A DNA stretch of 64,000 nucleotides from Gonocerus acuteangulatus (lineage: Eukaryota; Arthropoda; Insecta; Hemiptera; Coreidae): positions 14,415,162 through 14,479,161 of the forward strand of contig OX328123.1 in NCBI GenBank assembly GCA_946811695.1, read 5' to 3'. Below the pieces are notes generated by a model. It saw only the letters and a program-made list of their open reading frames with translations, searched no databases and was not told the DNA's origin. Position 1 is the stretch's first letter, and each line of letters starts with the position of its first letter. The position numbers and the translations under genes are program-made. Positions 54,001 to 63,300 of the stretch are shown one piece after another.

Positions 54001-57000
54001 GGTAACTTCAAAAAAATTAGGAATAATTCAAATATATTTCTAAACAGAATAAAATAAAATTTCTTATTTTGAAGGGGTCGAAGCACACAAAATTATCTGC
54101 AGTTGTTGCCTCCTTATTATGATGAATTACATATTAACCCTTACACGACAAAGTACCAAAGTACAGGTGGTGAGCAGCTTTGGCCCATACGAGGAAGTGC
54201 CAATATAGTAATGCATGCATTTCAAGCCCTCCACCATATTAGACTGACATCGGTGAGACTTCTGGGAAGAGGATACATCATAGCCTGGTCAGTTCTCAGC
54301 TCCAGGAAGTGTTGTCGAAGAGCAAGCCAGGATAAGGAGGAAGATAGTCGGCCATTTCCAAAGCTCATGAGTTGTTTATTATTGGGGCATCTGCAGTTCC
54401 CTTCTCCAGAACCCTAATGCAGGATAGGGCCGGCGCACAGTGGGGCGAACCTATGCATTTGGTGGACATAGGACCAATATCTGAAATTTCGAATTTCCCC
54501 ATATTTTTTTTTAGTTAAGCTGTTCTCCTTAGTTTCTATTTACATTGTCCACCGTCAGTTTCATATTATTAAAAATGTCCACCTAAGATATCTTATTAAA
54601 ACGACCGTCTATGGAAAATGTCCTTTTTTTGAAAAAAGTACAACAACTATTTTGATGAACCAAATGATTCGCGATCTTGGACTTGAAAATAATTCTAGGA
54701 AAAAGGAGTTCCAGGCTAGCACAGACTTAACTTTTCTAGAGGTATATTCTCAAGAACTTCCATCTTCGTATTCCTACTAGATCAAAATCATTCCAGCATT
54801 TGTCAAAAAGACAAAAACGGATTAAGTTTAAATTTAAACACATTCAAATCTGAAAATGCTCATTATAAATAATAATAAAAAACATTTGAAATTTTAGAAA
54901 TATTATATTTTCTTCCAGCTTAAAATTCTTAATATTATATTAAATAGGGGTCTCCCGTGGTCTAATGGCTAGCGCCTTGGATTCATAAGCGGGAGATGGT
55001 GGGTTCGATTCCCAACCTCCGGTAGGAATTTTATCATCCCACGGCTCGCTGGTAAAATTCCTCGCTGCACCCTGGATGTATTATATTAAATAAATCAATT
55101 TCTTTTATTTTTTACTACTAGATACATTTTTGTTTTTAGTTTTAGTTTGTGAACTTGTGAAAAAATAACGAGATACATAGAATGTGTGTACAAATTTAAA
55201 AGTCACCCGTTATATCACATTTGGTGAAATTGCTTAAAAATTGCTGACCATGTAGTTAAATAAATTATTGGATTTGCCTTAAAATGACACTAGAAGCAAT
55301 ACTCTAGGACCAGTAGAATCGGAGATATTAATGAATGTCCGGCCTACCCTGTCAATCTCCCCACTGTGCGATTGACAATGTGGCGGTAGCCACATTGAGT
55401 ATTAGAAGATAGGCGAAGGCCGAACACAAGAGGAAGTGGTGTAACAGCTTCACCCAGAGACAGGCGAAGCCGTTCCTGAGCTTCGTGGACAAGATGAGGA
55501 CGGAGACTCTCCTTAATATGTGCAGGTCTAAGGTAAGACTAGTAACAGCTCTCCTTACAGGTCACTCCAGAATGTACCGGCACCTCTACTCCATGGGGCT
55601 GACCAGGACTACATGGTGCAGACTATGCCTTGAGGATGATGAGACTCCGTACCATATTATATGCAGTTGTCAAGCACTTGTAGCTAAAAGATATCTGCAT
55701 TTCGGTGCAGAATTCATCGACGATCCTAGGAGGTTTCCTGAATTGAACCTTAATACTCTCTTAAGGTTCATTGCTGGTGCTGGTGATATAACAGTCTGGC
55801 ATGTTGGGTGGCACAATAGGTCTTATAGGCTTAGTGAGGTTTATCAGGGCACCCGTTTCTAATTAACATTCTAGTTAGCTAGGAGACTAGCAAGACCTCT
55901 TGACCTCACATTTTGATGGACATCAAAAGTGGTCTTCAACAAATATATTTTACTTGATTCTCAACAGCCTGTGCCTCTTAAAAAATGAATTACTTTATAA
56001 AGTTGATTATGTGAATTACAGCTTTCCTATTAATCATGACGTAAAAGTTGATTACATAATTATGAATTTTATTAGTCCCAAGAAGCCCAAATCTGATACT
56101 ACTAATACAAACACAACTACATCCATATGCCTAATATACAATGTCATCTTTTTTTTTATATACATGATCCTTTTTAATTCAATTAGTTATAAGAAAAAAA
56201 TAAATAATAAAACTACATTATTTTAGGATACATAGTTTGTAATTCTAATGCTAATTCTGATATGGAGTATTATAAATAAGAACTTACCCTATAACGTCCA
56301 TTGAAAAAAGACCCATTAATTCCCTTACGTCAATATCTTCATTTTGCCTCTGTTCAAGGTAATTCAGAAGATTTTCTCCACAAGATGTCATGGTGGCAAA
56401 CATGTCCTTTAGCTTTCCAGAAGTAAATATTGGGCTTATCTTGTGCCTGTAAGAAATCATTGGCATTTGTGTTCATGGACAAAAGAAAGTCGAATAATTA
56501 TTTTAATTAACAACACTTTAGAGGTTTAACTTCAGTTACATAATTTTGTGTTAAAACATTCATGATTTTATGTTGTTTGTCAAAGAAATGTATTTTAAAA
56601 TAAAAATCAAGTTTGTCATTTTATTTTACTTTAACCCTTACCTTACCCTATAGTACGGTGATCTTTCTAACTGGCCGGGACCTAGCTCCAAGCCACTAGA
56701 CCACAGGAAGACCCGCCAGACAAGATTATAGTCAAATAAGTCTTAGAGTATGATCTCCCGGTACTTACGTACTAGTTGCACGGATCACAAGAAGTGGCTC
56801 CCGTTCAGGGATCCGGATCATGAAATGAGAACTCAAATGAAGCGTTTCTATTGGTTCATTCCTATGGGCAATTTCATTGGCTTTTCTTTCTTCCGTTCTA
56901 GTCATCGTTTTGTGTTCACTTACTGTTAGATTTGTATTTTTTACAAGTTGTATTTATTGTTTCTTCTTTCACTTCCTAATTTTGTTTATGTTGTAGTGTT

Positions 57001-58563
57001 CTTTGTGTCCTTTGTGCTGTTCTTCCGGCTAGGAAAATGAGTATTTGGGATTCACCAACGACTGAAAAAGTAATCTTTTGAAGCAATGTTAAATTGCATA
57101 TCGGCCCATTTTCCTCCGAAAAACCAGTGATCTATATTATCAACGAGTTGGATTAACTAGAGTTTCGATATAACCTTCAGGGAGCGCAGCGAGCGGAAAT
57201 GCATAGCAATTGTGAAATTAACATAAATGCTAATGTTATATAATCTAGGAAATTAGTAGCACTTATGTTAATGGCATAATTGCTATGCGTTTCTGCTCGC
57301 TCAAGGTTATATCGAAACTCTAGTCAATCTAACTCTTTGATAATATTTGTCGTCTTGGTGCCATAAATGGTCGCCATATTGCCTGATCCGGATCACTGGC
57401 TGAGAGCCTGAAGGGGAGACACTTCTCGAGATCGGTGCAACTAGTACGTAAGAACCGATCTCCCTGTTGGATTTCAATATATTTTACCACTTTATTAGAT
57501 ATAGTAAAGTGACTTAAGTTTCAAATATTTATTTTCTAGCAAAATGAACTGTCACGTCAGAGATTAGAACCCAGAATATCCAGGACTAAGACTTGCCATG
57601 CTGTGATATGAAGCCTGGTAGAGTAATTGAACGGCTACTGAGTAAAACAGAAGATTTTGGATTTAAACCCCAGCCTGGCAAGATCATGTATCTACAAGAA
57701 TTCAAAATTAAATCTTTGAGGTTCCATACTGTCCTGTGTATTATACAGACGTTTTCCATTTGGGTTGTTGTAGATACGAAGGGAAAACTCAACAAAAGGT
57801 AGTTTTCAGCAAAATGCGTTAGAATATTTTTTCCATAAGGGCGAACTCAATTAGAGTATATTCAAAACATTTTTTTGTTGTTGGATGTCTCAGTGATTTA
57901 TTATTAATTAATATTAATAAAAAAATGTATAATAATTGACCAGGAATTAGTGTGAACTTCACTTTCAACGAAAAGAGCATTTTATTTATATCATCATCCA
58001 GCAAACAGGTAGTTTAGTGTTGAGTTCGCCTTTCGTATCCGCCTTCCTATGGCAGTTTCCAGCCAGCTTGTTTTCATTCTTTCTGTAAAATTATAAGTGG
58101 GAAAGAAGAGCGAACTCAACATGAGAAATATACCTTTAGATCCTCTAAAATGTCTAGATTCCGATTGCGGGAAAACAAAAATTTAACCGATGTTGAGTTT
58201 GCCCTTCGTATCCGCAACGCCTCAATTGGACTATTGAATAGTGACACATGTATTGATAATTAGATTTATTTTCACATAATTTAAAAATAACATTAGAATT
58301 TTACTGTTCCCATAAATGCCAACTATATTTACCTAAAGGCTCTCCATCTTGATCCAGTCATTACAAAAAGTTGATCATCAGTTGGGTTCTTCTCAGAATT
58401 TATTTCAAATCCATGGTCAATAAAATGTGAGAAATCTTTAATAAGTACTTTTTGCAATAAGTCAGGATCACGTATAAACAAACGGGGTGTAAAAAAGTCA
58501 TAAAAACTGAAAAGAAAAATGAAAATATTTTAGGACTAGCCTCCTCCTCCTTATATTAATAAC

Positions 58564-58623
<60 letters not shown>

Positions 58624-60177
58624 GATATGATATTTAATATGTATAATTTATTGAAATTATTTTTTATTTCAAATTATACAAATATTTATAGAGCTGTTAT
58701 GAAGAAAAATATATTTACACAAAATAAAAAATTTACCTTAGTCAGGCAGATCATCCATAACAATAATTTTACAGTTTCATAAACATCTTGACTAATGTTC
58801 TAATCATTTTGAAAGCAAAGATTAAATTTTTCCTTTTTGGCAGCTCAGTTAAGATCAATAGATTCTCTTTCTTCTAAGCAACCAAACTAAGATGTAGGCT
58901 TTCACTAAAATATCCAGACATAAAAAAGATGATTCCACAAAGGGAGTCAACAACGAACCGTGTTGCTACGCCATCAACGACCATGTGACGAGAAGTGCTG
59001 AGATGCTTCCTTTTTTCACGGTTAGGCAGGTATTATCACACCACCTTCTACACAAATAGCCTAAACTTCCTCTTTACAAAACTATATCTTTCCACGAAAC
59101 AGTTCAATGTAAATAATTTTTTAATTGTTTGTTTTAATAAATGTTTAATTTTATAGTGTGTGTGTGTGCGTGTGTGTTCATGTAAGTATATACACACACA
59201 TGTCATCCCTACCATGTCAAACTATTGAATATGCAAATTGGATCAAACTAGAGAACGAACATATTCTATCCACTGACGAAGTAATATATTGAAAAATAGT
59301 CTTGTTCGATACTTTACTTAAGACATCAAAGGCTATTCTAAAGGGGTTAGATTCTTATCTTCGTGGACGGCGGCAGGTCAACAAATAAAATCTTCAACAC
59401 TCAGTATCACCAACTTTATTTCATCCCTACATGTTTCACACCTTTATTGGTGCCTCTTCAGGGGAAAAAAATTACAAAAATGGCACCAATAAAGGTGTGA
59501 AACATGTAGGGATGAAATAAAGTTGGTGATACTGAGTGTTGAAGATTTTATTTGTTGACCTGCCGCCGTCCACGAAGATAAGAATATTTAGAAAAGGGTC
59601 AGTTGAAGAATAATTATAAAGGGGTTAGAGTTTCAACAATTTGCGACAAGCCGTATCGTCCACAAACCAAGGGCAAAGTCTCGAATCTGAAAAACGAGAT
59701 TTTTCATATTCGATAGTTTGACATGGTAGGGGCGATATATACATAATTGCAAATTGAACTAAAGCATTGGCTTCAAGCATGATAAATTAAAACTTCATTT
59801 AATCAATCAGAATAAAATATAGTTATAATACTAATAACAAAATATAATAAATAAGAACATTTTACAACGTATGCTATAAACATTACTGAATGAGCTAAAA
59901 TATTATAGTGCGTGCATAGCTATAAGTAAATATTATAAAATGATGCTAAACGTTCTTACCCGAGTATCTGCTCGTTTGGATATTTTTCATAAAGTTCTTC
60001 GACAATTTCATTTTGAGCTTTTTTGTTCAGAATCATTGGTAGGCAGTTTCCGAAAAAAAGTACTGGCTTTATATGTTTGATTCCCTTTCTTTCCCAATAT
60101 TGATTTATGTCCCATGCTTTCTTAATGAGATAGGCAATGAGTGACAGTGCAATAACAGCTAGTGTTACTGTGATCAT
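47897..60177 (-). CDS. Cytochrome P450 monooxygenase, CYP3 clan (CYP6-like), seven exons
   Basis: Heme-thiolate monooxygenase, membrane-anchored in the ER; CYP3-clan members oxidise xenobiotics, plant compounds and insecticides, but this one's substrate is unknown. Exons (minus): 60177-59960, 58506-58333, 56446-56288, 53892-53531, 52444-52226, 50130-49894, 48093-47897. All introns are GT-AG and phases agree; total 1566 nt, 521 residues plus stop, normal for the family. Seen: N-terminal anchor (2-18), helix C WRAFR (W127, R131), I-helix AGFEVT (321-326), ETQR (378-381), PERF (433-436), heme loop FGEGPRICIA with Cys455. The ATG at 60177 is chosen because it starts the anchor and a TTTCAG acceptor lies just before it; an in-frame ATG at 60201 is the alternative. 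The introns are packed with transposable elements. Confidence 0.95.
48758..49348. mobile_element. piggyBac-type MITE in P450 intron 6
   Basis: TTAA at both borders (48754-48757 and 49349-49352). Inverted ends CCTTTTCGATGCGACG and CGTCGCATCAAATGGG agree at 13 of 16 positions. TTAA duplication and CCC/T-type ends are the piggyBac signature. No transposase inside. Confidence 0.65.
49666..49853 (-). mobile_element. tRNA-derived SINE (family 3) in P450 intron 6, 14-bp target duplication
   Basis: Minus strand: GGGGTCTCCCGTGGTCTAAT then GGCTAGCGCC (A box), GGGTTCGATTCCCAAC (B box), a body, and the tail TCGGCGCTAATGACCTAGAT GTAGATGTGCCGT plus poly-A. TACAGCTTTATACT flanks it exactly at 49652-49665 and 49854-49867. 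Confidence 0.88.
49894..50130 (-). CDS. P450 exon 6 (ExxR, PERF, heme loop)
   Basis: After TTTTCAG: ETQRVYPMVPYLFR, DGYVIKKGDQIAIP, FRPERFLEP and FGEGPRICI at donor G|GTAAGATA. The heme-ligand Cys is two codons before the splice junction. Confidence 0.95.
50315..51505 (-). mobile_element. hAT-like DNA transposon remnant in P450 intron 5
   Basis: Inverted ends TAGGGTGGCCCTTA and TAAGGGCCACCCTA; flanking 8-mers TTGCACAC (50307-50314) and ATGCACAC (51506-51513) match at 7 of 8. It encodes a decayed minus-strand protein (50766-51280). The 8-bp duplication and 1.2-kb size fit a deleted hAT-type element. Confidence 0.65.
50766..51280 (-). pseudogene. Decayed protein of the 1.2-kb element (uncharacterised transposon ORF)
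   Basis: The clearest frame (51113-50766) reads RTCIFLARVYVRAWFLSSDP, IEAPYHDFLFMHQLIHY and ISKAAAKNVSSQLWYL, ending TRKKKQSTE. Upstream, in broken frames, SCARS-like and IEMYLFQNQFQL segments continue it. I recall closely similar ORFs repeated in arthropod genomes beside TAGGGTG-type ends, but their function is not established to me. It is not part of the P450. Confidence 0.5.
51526..51913 (-). repeat. Dispersed repeat, minus copy of the 23577-24124 family (P450 intron 5)
   Basis: GGTAGGTGTAGCATGGCACG CCGGGTAACAACTAG at the right, and two units with CTGTCTGTCTGTATGTTTGT TCC and GACCAAACTTGGCACACATG on the left, the complement of the 23.6-kb copy. Confidence 0.7.
52226..52444 (-). CDS. P450 exon 5 (oxygen-activating helix I)
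   Basis: After TTTTTAG: EITDDIIMAQAQAFMTAGFE then VTAILMSFSLFEL, on to EALVK and donor G|GTAAATT. AGFEVT holds the acid and Thr used in oxygen activation. Confidence 0.93.
52530..53305 (-). repeat. Dispersed repeat D, minus copy with family-1 SINE-like segment (P450 intron 4)
   Basis: Complement of the 24364-25375 unit, from ACTCACTGACTTACC to TCTGCCGTGACGAAGCACAG. Around 53035-53090 it contains AACCTATAGATAACGGGTTA, a piece of the family-1 SINE body. Confidence 0.65.
53531..53892 (-). CDS. P450 exon 4 (substrate-recognition region)
   Basis: After TTTGTAG: AAVFGMDPGTLKNPDCEFRV, on to NTQEY and donor G|GTAAGTT. It covers helices F and G, the fast-evolving substrate-access region of CYP3-clan enzymes. 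Confidence 0.92.
54436..55368. mobile_element. Non-autonomous DNA element with CACAGTGGGG ends (P450 intron 3)
   Basis: CGCACAGTGGGG at 54434 and CCCCACTGTGCG at 55359 are exact inverted 12-mers. The termini resemble those of 4513-5217 (CACAGTGG), suggesting a Transib-like class, but no clear 5-bp duplication is visible. A SINE (54947-55079) is nested inside. Confidence 0.45.
54947..55079 (+). mobile_element. tRNA-derived SINE (family 3), 3'-shortened but with target duplication
   Basis: Same head and body as 49666-49853 (GGGGTCTCCCGTGGTCTAAT...GGGTTCGATTCCCAACC), ending at CCCTGGATGT without the GGCGCTAATGACC tail or poly-A. ATTATATTAAATA flanks it exactly (54934-54946 and 55080-55092). Confidence 0.8.
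55390..55862 (+). pseudogene. LINE pol C-terminal fragment (P450 intron 3)
   Basis: RQAKPFLSFVDKM leads to LVTALLTGHSRMYRHLYSMG, then CRLCLEDDETPYHIICSCQA and RYLHFGAEFID, the LTGHxxxxxHLxxMGL / CxxCxExxETxxHxxCxCxA signature that ends the pol protein of Jockey/R1/I-type LINEs. Only this tail is present; opposite in orientation to the P450. Confidence 0.75.
56288..56446 (-). CDS. P450 exon 3
   Basis: After TTACAG: HKISPIFTSGKLKDMF, then FSMDVIG at the donor GG|GTAAGTT. S-P-x-F-T-S-G-K-x-K is typical of CYP6-type proteins. Confidence 0.93.
56765..57451. mobile_element. Fold-back DNA element, copy 2, uninterrupted (P450 intron 2)
   Basis: Ends TTACGTACTAGTTGCAC and GTGCAACTAGTACGTAA are exact inverted 17-mers. 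The interior matches the fold-back at 11047-16018 throughout, but reads AAACTCTAGTCAATCTAACT without the gypsy insertion. This gives the empty-site reference for that insertion. Confidence 0.75.
58333..58506 (-). CDS. P450 exon 2 (helix A to helix C)
   Basis: Starts after TTTTCAG; FYDFFTPRLFIRDPDLLQKV leads to GSRWRAFR at the donor AG|GTAAAT. The Trp and Arg of WxxxR contact a heme propionate in the family. Confidence 0.92.
58566..58618. repeat. (TA)n microsatellite in P450 intron 1
   Basis: Uninterrupted TA run near the acceptor of exon 2. Confidence 0.95.
59157..59180. repeat. (TG)n microsatellite
   Basis: GTGTGTGTGTGCGTGTGTGT in P450 intron 1, about 20 bp. Confidence 0.85.
59352..59584. 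mobile_element. Penelope-like pseudo-LTR hairpin in P450 intron 1
   Basis: Arms 59352-59454 and 59482-59584 (103 nt) are inverted copies with a 27-nt loop. Outward order: GGTGTGAAACATGTAGGG, ATGAAATAAAGTTGGTGATA, GAAGATTTTATTTGTTGACC, TGCCGCCGTCCACGAAG. The last blocks are shared with 32640-32716. Confidence 0.7.
59433..59461 (-). ncRNA. Hammerhead-ribozyme-like core in the intronic hairpin
   Basis: Minus strand: CTGAAGA, GCACC/GGTGT stem with AATAAA loop, GAAAC. The CTGAAGA box lies in the loop of the long hairpin, so only the left arm has it. It is on the same strand as the P450 transcript, so it would be transcribed within its first intron. Confidence 0.35.
59960..60177 (-). CDS. P450 exon 1 (membrane anchor)
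   Basis: Encodes residues 1-72 plus two bases. MITVTLAVIALSLIAYLIKK is the ER anchor, and a basic/aromatic linker follows. Donor is CTCGG|GTAAGAA. The bases just before the ATG read TTTTTTTATATCAATTTCAG, a good acceptor, suggesting an upstream 5' UTR exon that I could not place. Confidence 0.9.
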
Positions 60178-60213
60178 GCTGAAATTGATATAAAAAAACA
60201 TTAAAATGCTCAA

Positions 60214-60890
60214 AGAGGATTATCTAGATAAATTCAGAGGAAGTACGTATAAAAACATTAGTGAATGTATGTTATTTCTTGAAAATGGATAAATTTTCCA
60301 AAATATCAATCTTGATCTTAGCACTTTTCCATTCTTAATAAAAATAGTTATCTGTTGCAGTGACCAAGTGAAGTGTTAGCAATGGCTATCTCTTCGCTGA
60401 TCTCTCTTTGACTCCAGCCACTGGTCGGAGCGGAAGGGAGCTTGGGTAGACCCCTTTCAATGTCATTTGATCGTCTTTCACGTTAATCGAGGATGAAGTT
60501 GGCAGATCTTGAGCACAGGACTCACATAATGTATCATATTACGAGATGTACAGAATGTAATAAACAATAAAGAGTAATAATAACACAGCCACACCAAAAA
60601 AAAATTAAAGTCCTGACCCAGAGAGCAGACCATGTTTTGTTTATTATATTATATTTTACAATATAATATTTTTATTCAAGTCGTTAACCAAAATAAACAA
60701 CCATATCCTGTATACTGCCTTTTAGTGCTTAAAAATGCTAATTTTTTGAGGTCTCAAACAAACTCGATTGGTCCAGTTGGAGCAAAGTTACAGCCCTTTA
60801 AATATATGACTTTTCTAAAAACATTGCGTTTCTCGTTATATTTTAGTATTTAATATGCTTTCTAAGGCATACAATCTTTGAGTTTTTATT
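60214..60890. other. P450 5' flank; no gene or clear promoter element
   Basis: AT-rich upstream region of the P450. It presumably holds the promoter and a 5' UTR exon, but no TATA box or initiator can be singled out with confidence. Confidence 0.35.
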
Positions 60891-60894
60891 CAAA

Positions 60895-61085
60895 AACTAG
60901 CTGAATACCCGTGATTCACCACGGCTGATAAGTAGTTGTTATATTGCGTTAAATAAGGTATTACCAAAATTAACGCTACTGCATAATTTGGTACGGCTTA
61001 CTATTGCACGGACTTTAAAGTTACCCAGGAAACACCATGTGGAGGTAACCGTGCTTGTTTTCGTTGGCGATTAAAAAAGTCCGTC
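60895..61085 (+). repeat. Dispersed repeat D, 5' fragment
   Basis: AGCTGAATACCCGTGATTCA then CCACGGCTGATAAGTAGTTG, diverged from 24364 and 29141. It ends near 61076 next to AAAAGTCCGTCACGCAGGAG, a variant of the TCCGACTCGCAGGAACTGC motif. Confidence 0.6.
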
Positions 61086-61424
61086 ACGCAGGAGCTGCAT
61101 AACTAAGCACTTTCCTCAGAATTTGGATAGTGTAGACTGCTTTCCAGAACAATTTGCTTAAAATATCCTACATAAATAAAATAAAAACATGAATAGTTCT
61201 CTTTTAAATTTGTAATGAGTAACTGATCAATTATTAATTTGCTTCCAGAGTTATGTTTATACATGGTACCTACTACACTACGTAATAAATACAAAAAACC
61301 TCATATTATCGTATTTTGATCTAACGCAGGAACAGGATACAGTCACTCTAGTGGTAGAAAGCGCTCCTTGCGGCGGCTTTGTGAACCTACGTCTGGCGGG
61401 CTTTTCTATTGAAATATATTACAA

Positions 61425-61998
61425 ATTAAACCCCCGCTTTACGATTGACCGATTGAGCTCATTTTTGCAACACTTCTTTCTCATGAGTTACCCACGACGT
61501 ATACAGCAGAAATTACGACCGGTATGAGTATATTAGGAATTTGGGTCCATAGTAAACCCCCCCCCCCTTCTAATGAACCGATTTAGTTTATTTTTAGAAC
61601 ACATATTTAACTGTAGATTACCACTATGAATACCGAGTTTCGTCGAAATATACCAAAAATCACGGCTGGTAGTGGCGAATTGGTATTGTGGGTCCGGAGT
61701 AAACCCCCCCTCCTAATGAACCGTTTTAGTTTATTTTTGCAACACATATTTACCTGTGGATTACCACTACGAATACCGAGTTTTGTCGAAATATACCAAA
61801 AATCACGGCTGGTAGTGGCGAATTGGTATTGTGGGTCCGGAGTAAACCCCCCCCCCCTTCTAATGAACCGATTTAGTTCATTTTTATATCTCACTTTTCT
61901 CTCTATATTACCACTACGAATACCAAGTTTCGTTGAAATATAACAAATATTACGGCTGACATAGTCAAATTAGTGTTTTGGGTTCGGGGTAAACCCCC
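61425..61998. repeat. Tandem array, ~145-bp period, four units
   Basis: Units start at the C-run before CTAATGAACCGATTTAGTTT (61571, 61714, 61861; a diverged first unit from about 61425 and the start of a fifth near 61995). Each contains TACCGAGTTTCGTCGAAATA TACC and AATTGGTATTGTGGGTCCG. Open frames here simply follow the repeat period. Confidence 0.85.
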
Positions 61999-62116
61999 CC
62001 TTCCAGTGGACCGACTTTGGTGGTTAACGAACTCGTTCAATCGTTTGCTAATTGAATGCTATATACCAAGTTTCGTGACGAAAAAACAAAAACTCTGGCC
62101 GCTATCGTGTTGACAG

Positions 62117-62122
<6 letters not shown>

Positions 62123-62163
<41 letters not shown>

Positions 62164-62172
62164 TATATATAA
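62123..62172. repeat. (TA)n microsatellite
   Basis: TA run following GTTGACAGACACACA at the end of the tandem-repeat element. Confidence 0.95.
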
Positions 62173-62189
62173 ATTTTAACGGGGGTCAT

Positions 62190-62985
62190 TTTCGGTGTCT
62201 ACTTGGTAGGATCGATAAAGATTTGAAGAAATTTTTCAAAAATTCCGTCATGAGTCCAACCTCAGTAGCTACTTTCCTTCGGAGGAAAGTGCTAAAAAGG
62301 AAAATACAACAACCACTTAAAAAGTTAGGTAAACAAAGACAAATACACGTTGAAAAGAATAAAACTAACAACTTAGAAGTTTTAAGCACTTATCTCTTCA
62401 ATTGACATCGCCCCACCGAACATTACAACAGAATCACTTTTGTAGAGAATTTAGTAACCTTTCTAATAGCCACCTTCCAATTACTACACTTTACCAGCTG
62501 TTTTCAAGATATTTTAGAAAATATACTGAGATCCGAAAACTGTATCACCATTAATACAATTTTTTTCCCATATACTTCTTACCTCCAAACGATACCAAGT
62601 TTAAATATCTTAGATTAGATGAATGTCAAATACCTGGTACAAGTTTCAAGTGAACCAACCATCGTTTCTGAATACCCTAACGGAAAATTAGTTTGGAAAA
62701 GTCCTTCTATCAATTTTTCTCGTAATAGTTACAGAAATCGCTTTAAAAATTGCTTCATTCATTTTCCGACATTAAGGAACCTATATAACGAGTACCTGCA
62801 AGCATATGGACTCAAAAATGTAAGCATTTCGATTTTTTCGCACAAATTTTGCTCCAAAAACCATGTTCCAGTAAACAGATTCAGCTGGTTAATGAACTTG
62901 ACCTTTCAAATGAAAAGAAAGATTTTTGTACCAATTGTCGTCAAAATCGGACCATTTTTGAGGCGATGAGGAACTTCTTAATAAT
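62190..62985. repeat. Repeat family E, diverged copy
   Basis: AAGTTTTAAGCACTTATCTC TTCAATTGACATCG at 62376, TTTTGTAGAGAATTTAGTAA at 62437 and GGTTAATGAACTTGACCTTT CAAAT at 62886 follow the family order. Several GAGGAAAG/CCTTTTTAGC pieces are mutated. Confidence 0.6.
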
Positions 62986-63029
62986 TCAAATCCCCTCTAA
63001 TAGTACTTAAATATTTGAATATAAAAAAA

Positions 63030-63300
63030 AAAAAAACTTTCTTAGCGAGTGTTTACATTCTAAACGGACTGTCCGTGCAAAATTTCAATTTTTTGTGTTA
63101 AGTGGTTCGGGATATTATTACCTCGGATGGACCATCACCAGGGCGTAAACTCTATGAGGGACAAAATCACAGTTTATTTCTAGTAATTCAAGGTCTGCCA
63201 TTATAGGTGAAATTAACCTAAATTAAAAATAATACTATGAAATAGATACAGTAGGGTAACAGCTGTTCTGTTATCGTCCTAGCAATACATGGTGCCTACG
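63030..63300 (+). repeat. Dispersed repeat D, internal fragment
   Basis: CAAGGTCTGCCATTATAGGT GAAATTAACC and GGTAACAGCTGTTCTGTTAT CGTCCTAGCAA match 25095-25185; it lacks both ends. Confidence 0.6.

Noticed and set aside
47897..60177. A functional relationship between the P450 and the LINE or hAT ORFs in its introns
   Set aside because: The ORFs are decayed and have their own target duplications or termini; they are insertions, not exons.
61607..61943. Overlapping open frames on both strands with internal repeats
   Set aside because: Generated by the 145-bp tandem units; no independent coding evidence.
61425..61998. CRISPR array
   Set aside because: Tandem units are contiguous with no unique spacers, in a eukaryotic repeat context.
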